Below are positions 27,701 to 36,423 of a stretch of DNA of 64,000 bases, piece after piece; position 1 is the stretch's first letter; each line of letters starts with the position of its first letter. The position numbers were made by a program, and so were the translations under genes. A model generated the notes under the pieces. That model had not been told where the DNA came from, made no database searches, and worked only from the letters and a program-made list of their open reading frames with translations. This stretch comes from a virus, in IMG/VR virus record IMGVR_UViG_3300031524_001640, positions 78,807 to 142,806 of that record. The stretch is one strand, 5' to 3'.

Positions 27701-29950
27701 AAATAATTTGAATGTTGGGAAACATCCCCTCATACTATATTTTGGTATATTAGAACGTAGGAGCATACCAGAAACATTACCTTCTTGTATACCAAAATCT
27801 GAAAGATCAGTTGGTATTGTTGTTCCCTGACCCTGCTGATTTTTTGTATTAAAAGCTTTGAATCCAGTTAACATTACAGATAAATTCTGTTCCATTTGCT
27901 GGGCAGCTGTTGTTAATAGCACATTGGAATAATCAATGAAATATTCAGCCGGGTCCCCATCATAAATCCCTAAGTCCCTATAACATCCATGTTTACCATT
28001 AGATGGGTCAGACCCGGGACTATATAAACCTTGTGCTTGTGTCGATGAATCAAGAGAGTCTTTGAAAGATTTCGAACGAGCTATTTGATCCAAGTTATTC
28101 GACATTACTCGGTCATTTGCTGCCAATAGTTCAAATGCCTTCTGCCATATCTGATCTTTCATGGCTTGGGTTACTTGTGGGTCATATTTCTGTTGGATAG
28201 CTAAATCTGCTTGATACCTAGTTGGATCATTCTGACTAGACAAAGTATTTAGTCGTGTTAACACCCAATAGTCTGTATAAGACATTACGTATCCAGGGCT
28301 GTTCTTAGCGGCTAACCAAGGCCAATAACTGCTATCGAAGGGTGTACTACCATAACCAGCCGTTCCGGGCAGCCTACTTACAGTAGCACTTAATGGGCTT
28401 TCTTCCTTAAGTGTTAAGAATAGATTAGCCTGCTCAGTAGGGGTCAACGATACCCCACTAGGCATTGGTATACTAGGCAATGTCTTTAAAGTAGACGCTG
28501 TTGTTGGGTCTGTAGATAATAAAAGATTCGCTAAATATTTATCGTCGTAGCCATTCCAAGCGTTACGAAAAGCTACAAGCTTTTGCATTCCTGATTGCTC
28601 AGCTTGAGTTAGCCCAGCAGTTAAGGCTGGGGACCTAATATAACTACTCAATTGTTGTGTATAATGGTCACTACCATATACAGTAAATGGATCTAATAAC
28701 TCATAGTAGTTTTCATATTGTCTAGCCATGAGGGTACAAGATAATCTACCAGCAGAATTCTGTATAGTAGATACATCAAATTCTGCTACGTTAAGCCCCC
28801 ATACTCCTAGCATATTAAGGAACTGATTACGAACTAGGATAGCCTGCCTATTATAAATACTAGCAGCAGATTTCCAAGAACGGAATTGTAAGAATTGTTT
28901 CTTCAACTCATTTATCATTCCAGTTAAACCAGTTACCCCTAGGGATTCAGCGCTATCAGATTCCATACCCATAGAGATAACGGTAGTTGCTGGGCCTATA
29001 TGTTGATATGTAGGATATTGATAATTAGCTAATGGTAATTGAGCAAACTGATTTACAAATACAACGGAGAGATTGGTAGGAAATAAGCCTTCCTCAGAGC
29101 TTGAGCCATCTGAAGAATCTAGATGTAATCTATTCTCCTTATATCTATAAGTCATATCATCTGTGAAATGGTCACACTTCCATTCATCAACATCTAAATC
29201 GCTTGGAGCAGCAACAGGGAGCCCTGGTTGTGGCATATAAGTCCGCCAAATAAAACTCGTATCTTCCGGGTCTTGCTCCTGCCATGGGCTGTATTCCCCT
29301 TCTTGTGGAGCATCTAAATTATTTTCTTTCCATTCATTCAAATACTTCTTAAAAGCATCTGATTGAGTGGCGTCTACCGGCAAACCACCAGTGCCTACAT
29401 AAGCGAAGTCTTTGGTAAATGGAAGATAATTAAATAATGTCATAACTAGTTGACACTTTAATCCATCTACTATATCCTCTGAAGTTGATACCTTAAATTG
29501 ACGGAGAGCAAAAGCTAAACGAACATATTTAGTACTATCAGTAACAGCTATTCCTGAATATGAAGATTCGTCATTCCTCGATGAAATAACTGAACGTACA
29601 AGATCATTCTCCACTTCTACAAATGGAGCAGCTTTCATCATAGCTACAATGGTGCGTACATCCTCCCATTGAGCCCAATGTGGGTCATCATTCTCTGAGA
29701 AACTTGGGGAATCAGAATAATTCTGAGGGTTTTCCTCATATACTGCTGTCCAAGATACCGTCACATCCCAACGAGCGAATCCACTTTCGTTTATGTATGG
29801 GAACTTAGCTCTTAAAGCAGTAAGTTCGTCTACATTAGAGGTCTTATGGATATTAATATCCTCTGGTGGAATCTTTAATATCACATTTCCAATACGAAAA
29901 TAACCACTTTCTGGATCGTCTAGTTGTGGGTTACTAATTGTTATACTCAT
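24755..29950 (-). CDS. Baseplate hub fused to a lytic transglycosylase
   Basis: A 1731-residue protein. The middle, around residues 870-920, carries KIQVRLGYSNNPDGLYPVFV, then GQVTQIDEEDG, as in hub proteins of the gpD/gp27 class. Residues about 1430-1500 contain a Gly- and Ala-rich hydrophobic stretch. Residues 1595-1731 form an SLT-type transglycosylase domain: AQQESTLNP with catalytic E1629, IGLFQLLPSTA, NIQGGITYML and LALAAYNMGPGAL. It would anchor the tail tip and cut peptidoglycan during entry. The start overlaps the tape-measure-like gene stop by one base. Its length is far above a normal hub. Confidence 0.85.
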   Translation of the reverse strand: MSITISNPQLDDPESGYFRIGNVILKIPPEDINIHKTSNVDELTALRAKFPYINESGFARWDVTVSWTAVYEENPQNYSDSPSFSENDDPHWAQWEDVRTIVAMMKAAPFVEVENDLVRSVISSRNDESSYSGIAVTDSTKYVRLAFALRQFKVSTSEDIVDGLKCQLVMTLFNYLPFTKDFAYVGTGGLPVDATQSDAFKKYLNEWKENNLDAPQEGEYSPWQEQDPEDTSFIWRTYMPQPGLPVAAPSDLDVDEWKCDHFTDDMTYRYKENRLHLDSSDGSSSEEGLFPTNLSVVFVNQFAQLPLANYQYPTYQHIGPATTVISMGMESDSAESLGVTGLTGMINELKKQFLQFRSWKSAASIYNRQAILVRNQFLNMLGVWGLNVAEFDVSTIQNSAGRLSCTLMARQYENYYELLDPFTVYGSDHYTQQLSSYIRSPALTAGLTQAEQSGMQKLVAFRNAWNGYDDKYLANLLLSTDPTTASTLKTLPSIPMPSGVSLTPTEQANLFLTLKEESPLSATVSRLPGTAGYGSTPFDSSYWPWLAAKNSPGYVMSYTDYWVLTRLNTLSSQNDPTRYQADLAIQQKYDPQVTQAMKDQIWQKAFELLAANDRVMSNNLDQIARSKSFKDSLDSSTQAQGLYSPGSDPSNGKHGCYRDLGIYDGDPAEYFIDYSNVLLTTAAQQMEQNLSVMLTGFKAFNTKNQQGQGTTIPTDLSDFGIQEGNVSGMLLRSNIPKYSMRGCFPTFKLFLMEDKNTSIFYCYDNFYSYASVIDMEMIKYRDKPDTAVIRITNLSGMLSYRLFDNSVQGKREWELSNDVKVPTSLDGSPTVNPGGMPGAVMAGRMGNHNYQEGQGSLNSPGETFVTNQPKVPLRYYPLQTGSKIQVRLGYSNNPDGLYPVFVGQVTQIDEEDGIITLVAQSYLTELDTSMSDEVSSDGFSVPGLVGNIINSVTDAAIRLVKFQPMMAFRDLWAGLTYVRAPAYGGWLNLSGDGDASNVIKAILKISQARHFGKWQIGGLPDRYVKGFTWSDTLAALGGTGPIASTLNNSYDRSGANILVNHLVNYSGTEVVGKFPVTRSWTFEQPGCTKPVYHIKGGTARTPWFYIKDVGRRYPDYVLAVRQYGFPYQANATCIFGHPNDFYYSRDLILGELTAMKLQPAVAKPIFADWWDHQQGRSQTAAMLYNYLIPVLPGVQPGDTYVNTFMNKIDSTKDPNVYFQQLDSLNTMINRTGNDLLSWWPGVQNYQMQSFRTEVNYLRNSLEYYLTLKINGTIGKVNEALRIQPVRRWNYIDHESIIHNGIKLSDKFFNTIKLSDDTLCINEMIPSHHQRVLDADELVESVDKNLKSGGNEPMRLATIQSFLREECGKMYYGELIIKGTPEIEPWDVVVITDPATGMMGPVEVDSVIHTFNQEMGFITIIKPRALIIVNDAASMGLLNGYRWAWANATQIINGYSQAYGDATTAIGVTTPTLLGVVAGGTAAAIFGGPIGDVVAVMVAGRAFATAINISTRMNLCMVFPLMRFGNPWVGGLQGYRAGDIVYWLKDHWIQFYTDEIAPLMSTWQEIKQSITPSLQDPTMTPNPVPPISPRPRSKISSDKQAIIALIRKVAARPENQAMPVDLAIAQAQQESTLNPNAIGPMTKWGKAIGLFQLLPSTAAGLHVDPYVPEQNIQGGITYMLQLYDKFHTWPLALAAYNMGPGALQHHLDKGTQWPTQTQTYVSNIMGHWNQNS

Positions 29951-32900
29951 TATTGTTCGTCTCTTATCTCTCTGATGCGTTCTCTATTTCTGAGACTTCC
30001 TAACTTATTATTTACTTTATAATTAATCGTGGCGTTTACATCACCATTACTAGACATCATAGCAGCAGCTCTAGAATAGTCAGCACCTTGTCTAGCACTG
30101 TCAGTTACAATCGTAGCTTCTACGTTTGAGGTTCTATTCATTGGAGCCACCATTGTAGTTCTCACTCCTTTTTCTACATATCTAACTGATTTAGGAGGAT
30201 TAGTTGGTGCCATAGACCCCGTAATTGGCTCTCCGGGTATTGCTCCGTCAGTTCCTATACGTTCTTCCGGTCTATGCCCACTTGGTCTAGACATCTTAGC
30301 TGTTGCTAATTGCTTTGGATTCCTAGGTCTATTAAATAGTAAACCAGCCCCAGCAGCAATAGCTAAACCTACACCAAGAACTTTACCTGAATCTCCACGG
30401 AAGAGTTCGGTAACAGTTGAAGCGATAGATCTCATAGAAGCACCAGCCGCAGCTTTTGTATTGATAGTTCCTAAATCGGCTGCGCTACTCATAGCCATAA
30501 ATGCTTTACGGAATGTTGGTGGAACACTAGCTTCTAACTTATTGTATATCTCTCTAGTAACTTTCTTTCCACCAGTAAGAACACCACTTGTTATATCTAC
30601 CCAATTCTCAGTTTCTCTAGTGGCACCTTTCATTAAGTCTTCACTGGCTGTTATTCCTTCGGGCGTTTCTAACCATCTAGCAGCTGCATTAACTTTACCA
30701 CCACCTTTTGCTATTTCTTCAGGAAGGGGTTGTGGAATATTAAATCTCTTTCCCATTACAGGATTCCAATCAACTGGAACTAGAATACCTTCCTTTAATA
30801 CAGCCCGCCTTAACATTTCAGCACCTTGTTTTATACTACCTTCAGCGCCACTCGTGCCAAGTTTAAATGATTCCTTAACTTCATTTGCTATATTCATAGC
30901 CATTTGTTTATTGAACAAAGTCTGAGTCTTACGAGCATCAATAGGCGCTTGACGTAATCTTTTTGCTATATCTGTTAAATAATCACGCACTACCTCATTA
31001 TTCTTAAATGCTGGAGATCTCTCTATGTGAGCTAACATTCTACCAGAAGCAAGGGATAACGTACCAGTAGCCTCTGCTGCAGACCTATTAGCTACAGCGG
31101 CTTCTAGATTAGACATTAGCGCAAGTTTCTTAGCTAGTCTCTCAGCTAAGTCTTTTTGTACCGGATTTCTTACTGAGGCACTTTCGTCAGCTGAGCCCAT
31201 TAACGCACGGAAGTTTTCTACTCTTCTAGCTTGTCTACCACCGGGTGCCATTACCCTTAGAGCTTCTGCTTCACCTGTTGAACCAGCAGCATAATAATGT
31301 AGGTTGGCTGGATCAAGGTCATCATCAGCACCTATTAACATACGAACTATTTCATTGATACTAAAGAACTTGGTTCCTTTTAAATGTTTATCTTCTATTA
31401 CTTTAACTGCAACCGCATCTCCATAAGGCTGGCGTCCGAGTAAAGCAGTGCCAAATCCTTGCTTTTCTATACCTTGTTGTATACTGGCGGGTAGCGCTTT
31501 TAATTCTTCTGAGGAGATACCTACTATGAAAGGTTCAGCGGTTCCTCCACGGGTCGTGATGTATCCAGATCTACCTAATGGATCATAGCTACGTGGTCTC
31601 CAAGCACTATTCTTCCCTGTTAATAGGTCATCGTGAATAGCATCTATTATTCCTTGGGTTGAACCGCCTTTTCGTTTAATACCCTCTATTAACGCGTCTC
31701 TAGCTTCGATATTACCAGCTTTTTCCTCGTTATAAATATTATGTAATTGATTTTGCCAGTCATGAGTTTGGTAACCTACGCCTTTCTCTTTATTATATTC
31801 TGGGCTTATAGACATATAAGCATCAGTCCCCGGGACAGGTATGAACTGTGGTTTACCCTCTTTGTCTAGGTATTTTACTCTAAAGTTTTCCTTATATCTT
31901 GAATCGGATGGATCAAATATAGTTCCATGACGCCCCTCAGGTCTTGATAGCTTTGCGCTACCTAAGAAAGCTTTATCTAAATCTACTACTACATCTTCAC
32001 TTTCACGCATAGGTTTGGTGTAATCATTATCTTGAAGATATTGACCGTATAGCATACTCATTTCTGGGTCGCCTTCGCCAACAGTTTGTAGGCGATTCCG
32101 AAGCTCAGCAGCCATAACTCTCTTATCCCCTAGGTTTGAGAAAGTATCGTAATCATGAGTTACTGTGGCATGTTCTGGAAGATTAATATTAGCATGAGCC
32201 CAAGTTCTAACGTTTACATTTACACCATTACGTAGCATATAAGCTTCAAGACTCTTACCTGCTTGTACGTCATCTGTTATACCACTACCTGTTTTATTAT
32301 ACCACCCTTGATAGACTTTATACCCAAGACCCTTCTTGCTTCTTATAGAAGCTGTAGCATCAGCCATAATCTTATCTATAACGCTGTTAAGTTCCTCCAT
32401 ATTAGCGATCTTAGCTTCTCTAGAGGCAAATTGCTTACGAATAAACTCGTGCTGGAAGATCATTTGTCCATCAGTATAGTCTACACCAACTTTAGCTAGT
32501 TGTTCTGTAGCAGAACTTATTAATTCTTCTCCAACAGCTTTATTTCGTGAACTTATATTATGTAGGGTATCCTCTGCTATAGACATACGAAGCAACATTG
32601 GGTCCATCTTATTTTGAGCATAAGTCCAATCAGCAATACCGTTAACGGTATATTTATCTATTACATCTCCCGTTCTTGTTGTTTTTCTGAAATCATTTAT
32701 TGCTGAAAGCATAGTCTGGAAATTACCTTGATAGGTACCTGTATGGAATTCTCCCTTTACACCGAAAGTATCATGTTTCGCTGCGTCCATACCTTGATAA
32801 TGTTCCATTATTATATGATAAGTAGACTCATCTGCAGCCTTGGTAGAAAGTATCTTTCCACCAGAATCAGGGCTCACAACTTTATTTTGTCTAGTACCAA

Positions 32901-34875
32901 ATTTGAAATCATCTTCGACATCTTTACCAACCCAATCCTCAGGATTGAAATGCATCTGATCTACTTCATAAGTGGTCGTATACTTTAGTCTACCAGTCTT
33001 CGCTAGCGCGTCTGATATGATGATATCGGTCTCACCAAGGCTACCAATTTGTTCGAATATAGTAGCACCATACCCTAGTTTGGGCTTACCAAATTTATCA
33101 AGCTTTGTCTTACTTCTATAGAAATGTTCTATGTCATTAAAAGCTTTTTCAGCTTTTGCTGGAGAGATATTCATTTCCATAGCTCGTTCTATAAACAATG
33201 GCTTATAAGCTTGTGCTTCCTCCCAAGTCTTATACATACCAAAATCACCAAGGAGTGTCTTCTCTTGAGGAGAAATACCAGCAAGTCTCATATTGAATTC
33301 TGGTACTTCCTTGGTACCAAGGAACTCTTCATAAGCTGTAGTCGAGACCTTTGGTTTAAGATCTAGTCCATTCTTATTCTGTACGAATTCGTACGATACA
33401 CCTTTAGATAGAGAACGATAGTTCCAATCCTGCTTTGTTACGTCTGCCACTCCGCCCATAGCAAAATCTTCCATCTTACGCAATTGATAAACTCTATTAC
33501 CCCAAGCAGACTCCGGCCCCATCATAGACACAGTTCCACTATTGATTAATTTCCTCTCGAAATCTGACTGAAATAGTGGGTCTAACTTTTCAAAGCTTAC
33601 AGCCTCATCACCCATTTTGAATCTAGGTAGAGAAGTTAATACAGCAGCTTGTGATTTTAATCTAACCTGATTTTCTCCGGCGAAATTCTTGCCAAATCTA
33701 GATCCAGCTTGAGAGTATATCGCCTCTGTATCTGCTGGGTCGTGAGCTGTGAAGAATACAGCACGATTAATATCCCCCATCAATTGTTTTTCAGTATAGT
33801 CATTACCTTCGGTAACCATCTTAGCTACCCACTCATCAATACGATATATCTTTCCATCATAATCCATAACAGAGCGAGCTGTTCCTATGTATGGACCAAT
33901 ACGAACAGCCCCATTAGCATCTGGAATAGGTATACGTATACTCTGTTCTACATCTTTCATTGTTCTGACAAAATCAATATAGGAAGCATCAGCGGTGCTG
34001 CCGTCTATAACTCCTTGAGAAACTAATTTTACCTGAAGGTTTAACTTATCAAGGTTAGACCTATTCTTTAGGATATTGCTAACTCCACCTGCTCCGGCAT
34101 TACTCAATTTCTCTTCAATAGCCTCTGACCACGAGCCAACTTGTAAGTTAGTGACTACATCTGGTGGAAAGAAGGTGGCCCCTGCTGGTACAAAAGCACC
34201 TTGATCTACTAACCCTTCTATTCTATCCATATTACTTTGTAATCTTCTTGGGAATCTGGTATCTCCTCTGCCCTTGAAGAACTCAGCAATCTCTAACATT
34301 TTGTCGTCTGACATAGATACGTTGGTTCTATTATCTTTATCAAGCAACCCTTCTAGAACTTTTGGTGTACTAATCCAATCATAAGGCGTCATAGCATCCT
34401 GTGCTGAAGACACAACTGCTTGTGACATCATTCTTCTGTTCTGATCAGTTGCCTTAAGAAGACCTGTGGCTCTACTGTATAAGTTATTTATGTCTTCTAT
34501 TGGTCGAGCCTTTGCTAATCCCATAGAATATCTAGCTTGAGCTTCTTCAACAGTTCGTATACCAACAGTACCATCCTCTGCAAGCTTAGATAAATCAGAA
34601 CCAACAATATTATGTGCTGTATTAAATATAGGATTCTTAGCAGTACTCATAGTAGCATGGAAAACAGACTCAGCTTCTGTCTTAGCCGTGCTGAATAGCT
34701 TTGGTAACATCTCTGCCCCAGCGAACAGTATTGGGGTAGTAATCATCGCTGTCCTGAAATAGCCACGATCTTCGCTGTCATAGAAGAATGGGACGATAGC
34801 AGAAGCTGCTAATACGCCATGATGACGTTTTATTAAGTTTGCAACAGACAGTACTGTAGAACTGATTATAGTCAT
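29950..34875 (-). CDS. Giant tape-measure-like or internal virion protein
   Basis: A 1641-residue protein. Two hydrophobic segments near the start (21-31, 43-57), a long mixed helical body and a third hydrophobic segment (1499-1514) before a basic, Pro-rich tail. The end has the pattern NATINYKVNNKLG, similar in place and type to SATINVNVDQ at the end of the 1658-residue protein, so the two may share a docking tail. Position upstream of the hub is where the tape measure normally lies. It lacks long regular heptads, so an ejected inner-membrane-channel protein is an alternative. Confidence 0.55.
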   Translation of the reverse strand: MTIISSTVLSVANLIKRHHGVLAASAIVPFFYDSEDRGYFRTAMITTPILFAGAEMLPKLFSTAKTEAESVFHATMSTAKNPIFNTAHNIVGSDLSKLAEDGTVGIRTVEEAQARYSMGLAKARPIEDINNLYSRATGLLKATDQNRRMMSQAVVSSAQDAMTPYDWISTPKVLEGLLDKDNRTNVSMSDDKMLEIAEFFKGRGDTRFPRRLQSNMDRIEGLVDQGAFVPAGATFFPPDVVTNLQVGSWSEAIEEKLSNAGAGGVSNILKNRSNLDKLNLQVKLVSQGVIDGSTADASYIDFVRTMKDVEQSIRIPIPDANGAVRIGPYIGTARSVMDYDGKIYRIDEWVAKMVTEGNDYTEKQLMGDINRAVFFTAHDPADTEAIYSQAGSRFGKNFAGENQVRLKSQAAVLTSLPRFKMGDEAVSFEKLDPLFQSDFERKLINSGTVSMMGPESAWGNRVYQLRKMEDFAMGGVADVTKQDWNYRSLSKGVSYEFVQNKNGLDLKPKVSTTAYEEFLGTKEVPEFNMRLAGISPQEKTLLGDFGMYKTWEEAQAYKPLFIERAMEMNISPAKAEKAFNDIEHFYRSKTKLDKFGKPKLGYGATIFEQIGSLGETDIIISDALAKTGRLKYTTTYEVDQMHFNPEDWVGKDVEDDFKFGTRQNKVVSPDSGGKILSTKAADESTYHIIMEHYQGMDAAKHDTFGVKGEFHTGTYQGNFQTMLSAINDFRKTTRTGDVIDKYTVNGIADWTYAQNKMDPMLLRMSIAEDTLHNISSRNKAVGEELISSATEQLAKVGVDYTDGQMIFQHEFIRKQFASREAKIANMEELNSVIDKIMADATASIRSKKGLGYKVYQGWYNKTGSGITDDVQAGKSLEAYMLRNGVNVNVRTWAHANINLPEHATVTHDYDTFSNLGDKRVMAAELRNRLQTVGEGDPEMSMLYGQYLQDNDYTKPMRESEDVVVDLDKAFLGSAKLSRPEGRHGTIFDPSDSRYKENFRVKYLDKEGKPQFIPVPGTDAYMSISPEYNKEKGVGYQTHDWQNQLHNIYNEEKAGNIEARDALIEGIKRKGGSTQGIIDAIHDDLLTGKNSAWRPRSYDPLGRSGYITTRGGTAEPFIVGISSEELKALPASIQQGIEKQGFGTALLGRQPYGDAVAVKVIEDKHLKGTKFFSINEIVRMLIGADDDLDPANLHYYAAGSTGEAEALRVMAPGGRQARRVENFRALMGSADESASVRNPVQKDLAERLAKKLALMSNLEAAVANRSAAEATGTLSLASGRMLAHIERSPAFKNNEVVRDYLTDIAKRLRQAPIDARKTQTLFNKQMAMNIANEVKESFKLGTSGAEGSIKQGAEMLRRAVLKEGILVPVDWNPVMGKRFNIPQPLPEEIAKGGGKVNAAARWLETPEGITASEDLMKGATRETENWVDITSGVLTGGKKVTREIYNKLEASVPPTFRKAFMAMSSAADLGTINTKAAAGASMRSIASTVTELFRGDSGKVLGVGLAIAAGAGLLFNRPRNPKQLATAKMSRPSGHRPEERIGTDGAIPGEPITGSMAPTNPPKSVRYVEKGVRTTMVAPMNRTSNVEATIVTDSARQGADYSRAAAMMSSNGDVNATINYKVNNKLGSLRNRERIREIRDEQ

Positions 34876-34890
34876 TACGATCCAAAATTA

Positions 34891-34936
34891 GGTGGCTTAA
34901 TTTGGCTGGGCCTGTAATTACAGGATTCAAGCCACC
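34891..34936 (-). other. Nested intergenic hairpin
   Basis: Outer arms GGTGGCTT (34891-34898) and AAGCCACC (34929-34936) enclose a 14-bp palindrome CCTGTAATTACAGG (34911-34924). It fills the gap between the WDG-type gene and the giant protein gene. There is no T run on the minus strand, so it may be an RNA-processing or partial-termination site. Confidence 0.5.
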
Positions 34937-34942
34937 ATGAAA

Positions 34943-35344
34943 TTAAACAGAACCCGCTTTATCACTAGAATACCAAGCTAGGACATAATCCACGCTTGCT
35001 GTACAAGAAAGAGTTCCTACTGAGGTTTCTTCACCAGATAACTCACCGGTTACGTCATATTTTTTAAGGCTAAACTCAAATGATAGTGCACCATTAGGGG
35101 CTATTTCTAATCCGACATCTCTGGTGTGAGAAGCCCACATTAAACCAACTCCCCCGTCGTGTAGAGGGAGTATTTTAGGAAATGTTAACTTACTATCCTC
35201 TATATCTCTCAATATAACTTCTAACGTTTTCATCGCCTTAATTTTGATGGCTGGGCAATTATGGCCATCCCAATTCTTGCGAAATCGTTTTAGATGAGTT
35301 ATAGCATTGTCAGTGGAGGTAACTGATATTATTTGTTCTTCCAT
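34943..35344 (-). CDS. WDG-type small protein
   Basis: A 133-residue protein with the plan of a small family common in bacterial genomes and mobile elements: a helix with FRKNWDGHNCPAI, a helix KAMKTLEVIL, then LPLHDGGVGLMWASH and a beta strand with GLEIAPNGALSFEF. The function of that family is not known to me. Its ATG directly follows the stop of the Clp-like ATPase gene (TAG then ATG), so the two are coupled and may work together. It is odd to find it inside a tail operon. Confidence 0.55.
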   Translation of the reverse strand: MEEQIISVTSTDNAITHLKRFRKNWDGHNCPAIKIKAMKTLEVILRDIEDSKLTFPKILPLHDGGVGLMWASHTRDVGLEIAPNGALSFEFSLKKYDVTGELSGEETSVGTLSCTASVDYVLAWYSSDKAGSV

Positions 35345-36409
35345 CTAAGCCTCTATTTCAAGACATTCTGGTAGCTTATCTATTATTTCACAAGGAATTT
35401 TATCAAAGTATAGGGAACCGTTTCTAACTGAAACTCTTACAACATCACCAAGATTAATCTGTGAGCTAAGAAGCATACTACTAATAGGAACCACAATGTT
35501 CTTTTCTAATACTCGTCTTAATTCTCTAGCGCCGTACTCTGTGCTTATACCTAATCCTAGTAAGTAGTCTTCAGCCTGTTTATCCAAGATTATGACAAAC
35601 TTCCGAAGATTATTAGAATTTAATATTCGTCTCTGTATATGATCTACTTCTATGCGAAGAATCTGTCTAATCTGTTCTTCTTTTAGGCTCTTAAAAACGA
35701 TAACTTTATCTAGACGATTAATGAATTCTGGTGAAAAGTCCTTACGCATGGCGTTTACAGCAACATCACAAAGCTTTATATCTAACTTTGTATCTTCCTT
35801 ACCAGTATCAAACCCCATAGGTTTAATCAAATTTCTCATTGATCTAGCACCTACGTTAGATGTCATAAATATTATACTACTGGTAAAATCTACGTCTATT
35901 CCACTACTTATACGTAGTATGCCTTTATCCATTACTCCTAGTAAAAGCTCTCTAAAAGACTGGTGTGCTTTCTCAAGCTCATCGAATAAAACAACTGATA
36001 ACTTTACATCTTTGGTATGACATTTATTTAATCGTTCTTGAGTTATAAATGGAATTGATTCTTTATGTCCCACATATCCGGGAGGAGACCCAGTGAGTTT
36101 AGCGATATCGTGTGATTGCTGAAACTCGGCACAGTTAATTTTAATACAAGACGAGTCACTATCTAGAAGAACTTCTGTTACTACTTCCACCAATCTTGTC
36201 TTTCCAACGCCGGTGGGTCCTAGAAATAATACATTAGCAATTGGTTTGTTGGGGGCTTGTAAGCCGGCCATATAAGTACCAATTACCTCAGTTACTTTCT
36301 TAATAGCGTCTTCTTGTCCAATTACATTCTTTAGAAGATTGTTCTCAAATTCGATAGCATCTCCACATCGTAGATCAGGATCCAGCGTTACCGCTTTGGC
36401 TGGTTTCAT
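35345..36409 (-). CDS. Clp/Hsp100-type AAA+ ATPase, single ring
   Basis: A 354-residue protein matching the second ATPase domain of ClpA/ClpB/ClpC: Walker A GPTGVGKT (64-71), pore loop GYVG (111-114), Walker B VVLFDE (139-144), sensor 1 TSN (183-185), arginine finger R232 in FSPEFINRLD, and sensor 2 GAREL (293-297). It lacks an N-terminal substrate domain and the first ATPase ring, and I see no ClpP-binding loop. It would use ATP to unfold or remodel a protein. It sits between two giant virion genes, so folding or loading of one of them is the likely task. GGAGGG precedes the ATG. Confidence 0.9.
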   Translation of the reverse strand: MKPAKAVTLDPDLRCGDAIEFENNLLKNVIGQEDAIKKVTEVIGTYMAGLQAPNKPIANVLFLGPTGVGKTRLVEVVTEVLLDSDSSCIKINCAEFQQSHDIAKLTGSPPGYVGHKESIPFITQERLNKCHTKDVKLSVVLFDELEKAHQSFRELLLGVMDKGILRISSGIDVDFTSSIIFMTSNVGARSMRNLIKPMGFDTGKEDTKLDIKLCDVAVNAMRKDFSPEFINRLDKVIVFKSLKEEQIRQILRIEVDHIQRRILNSNNLRKFVIILDKQAEDYLLGLGISTEYGARELRRVLEKNIVVPISSMLLSSQINLGDVVRVSVRNGSLYFDKIPCEIIDKLPECLEIEA

Positions 36410-36423
36410 TTACCCTCCCGGGA

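Noticed and set aside
30461-30925. Plus-strand frame of 154 codons
   Set aside because: It is opposite the giant tape-measure-like gene, with low-complexity hydrophobic sequence and no gene context.
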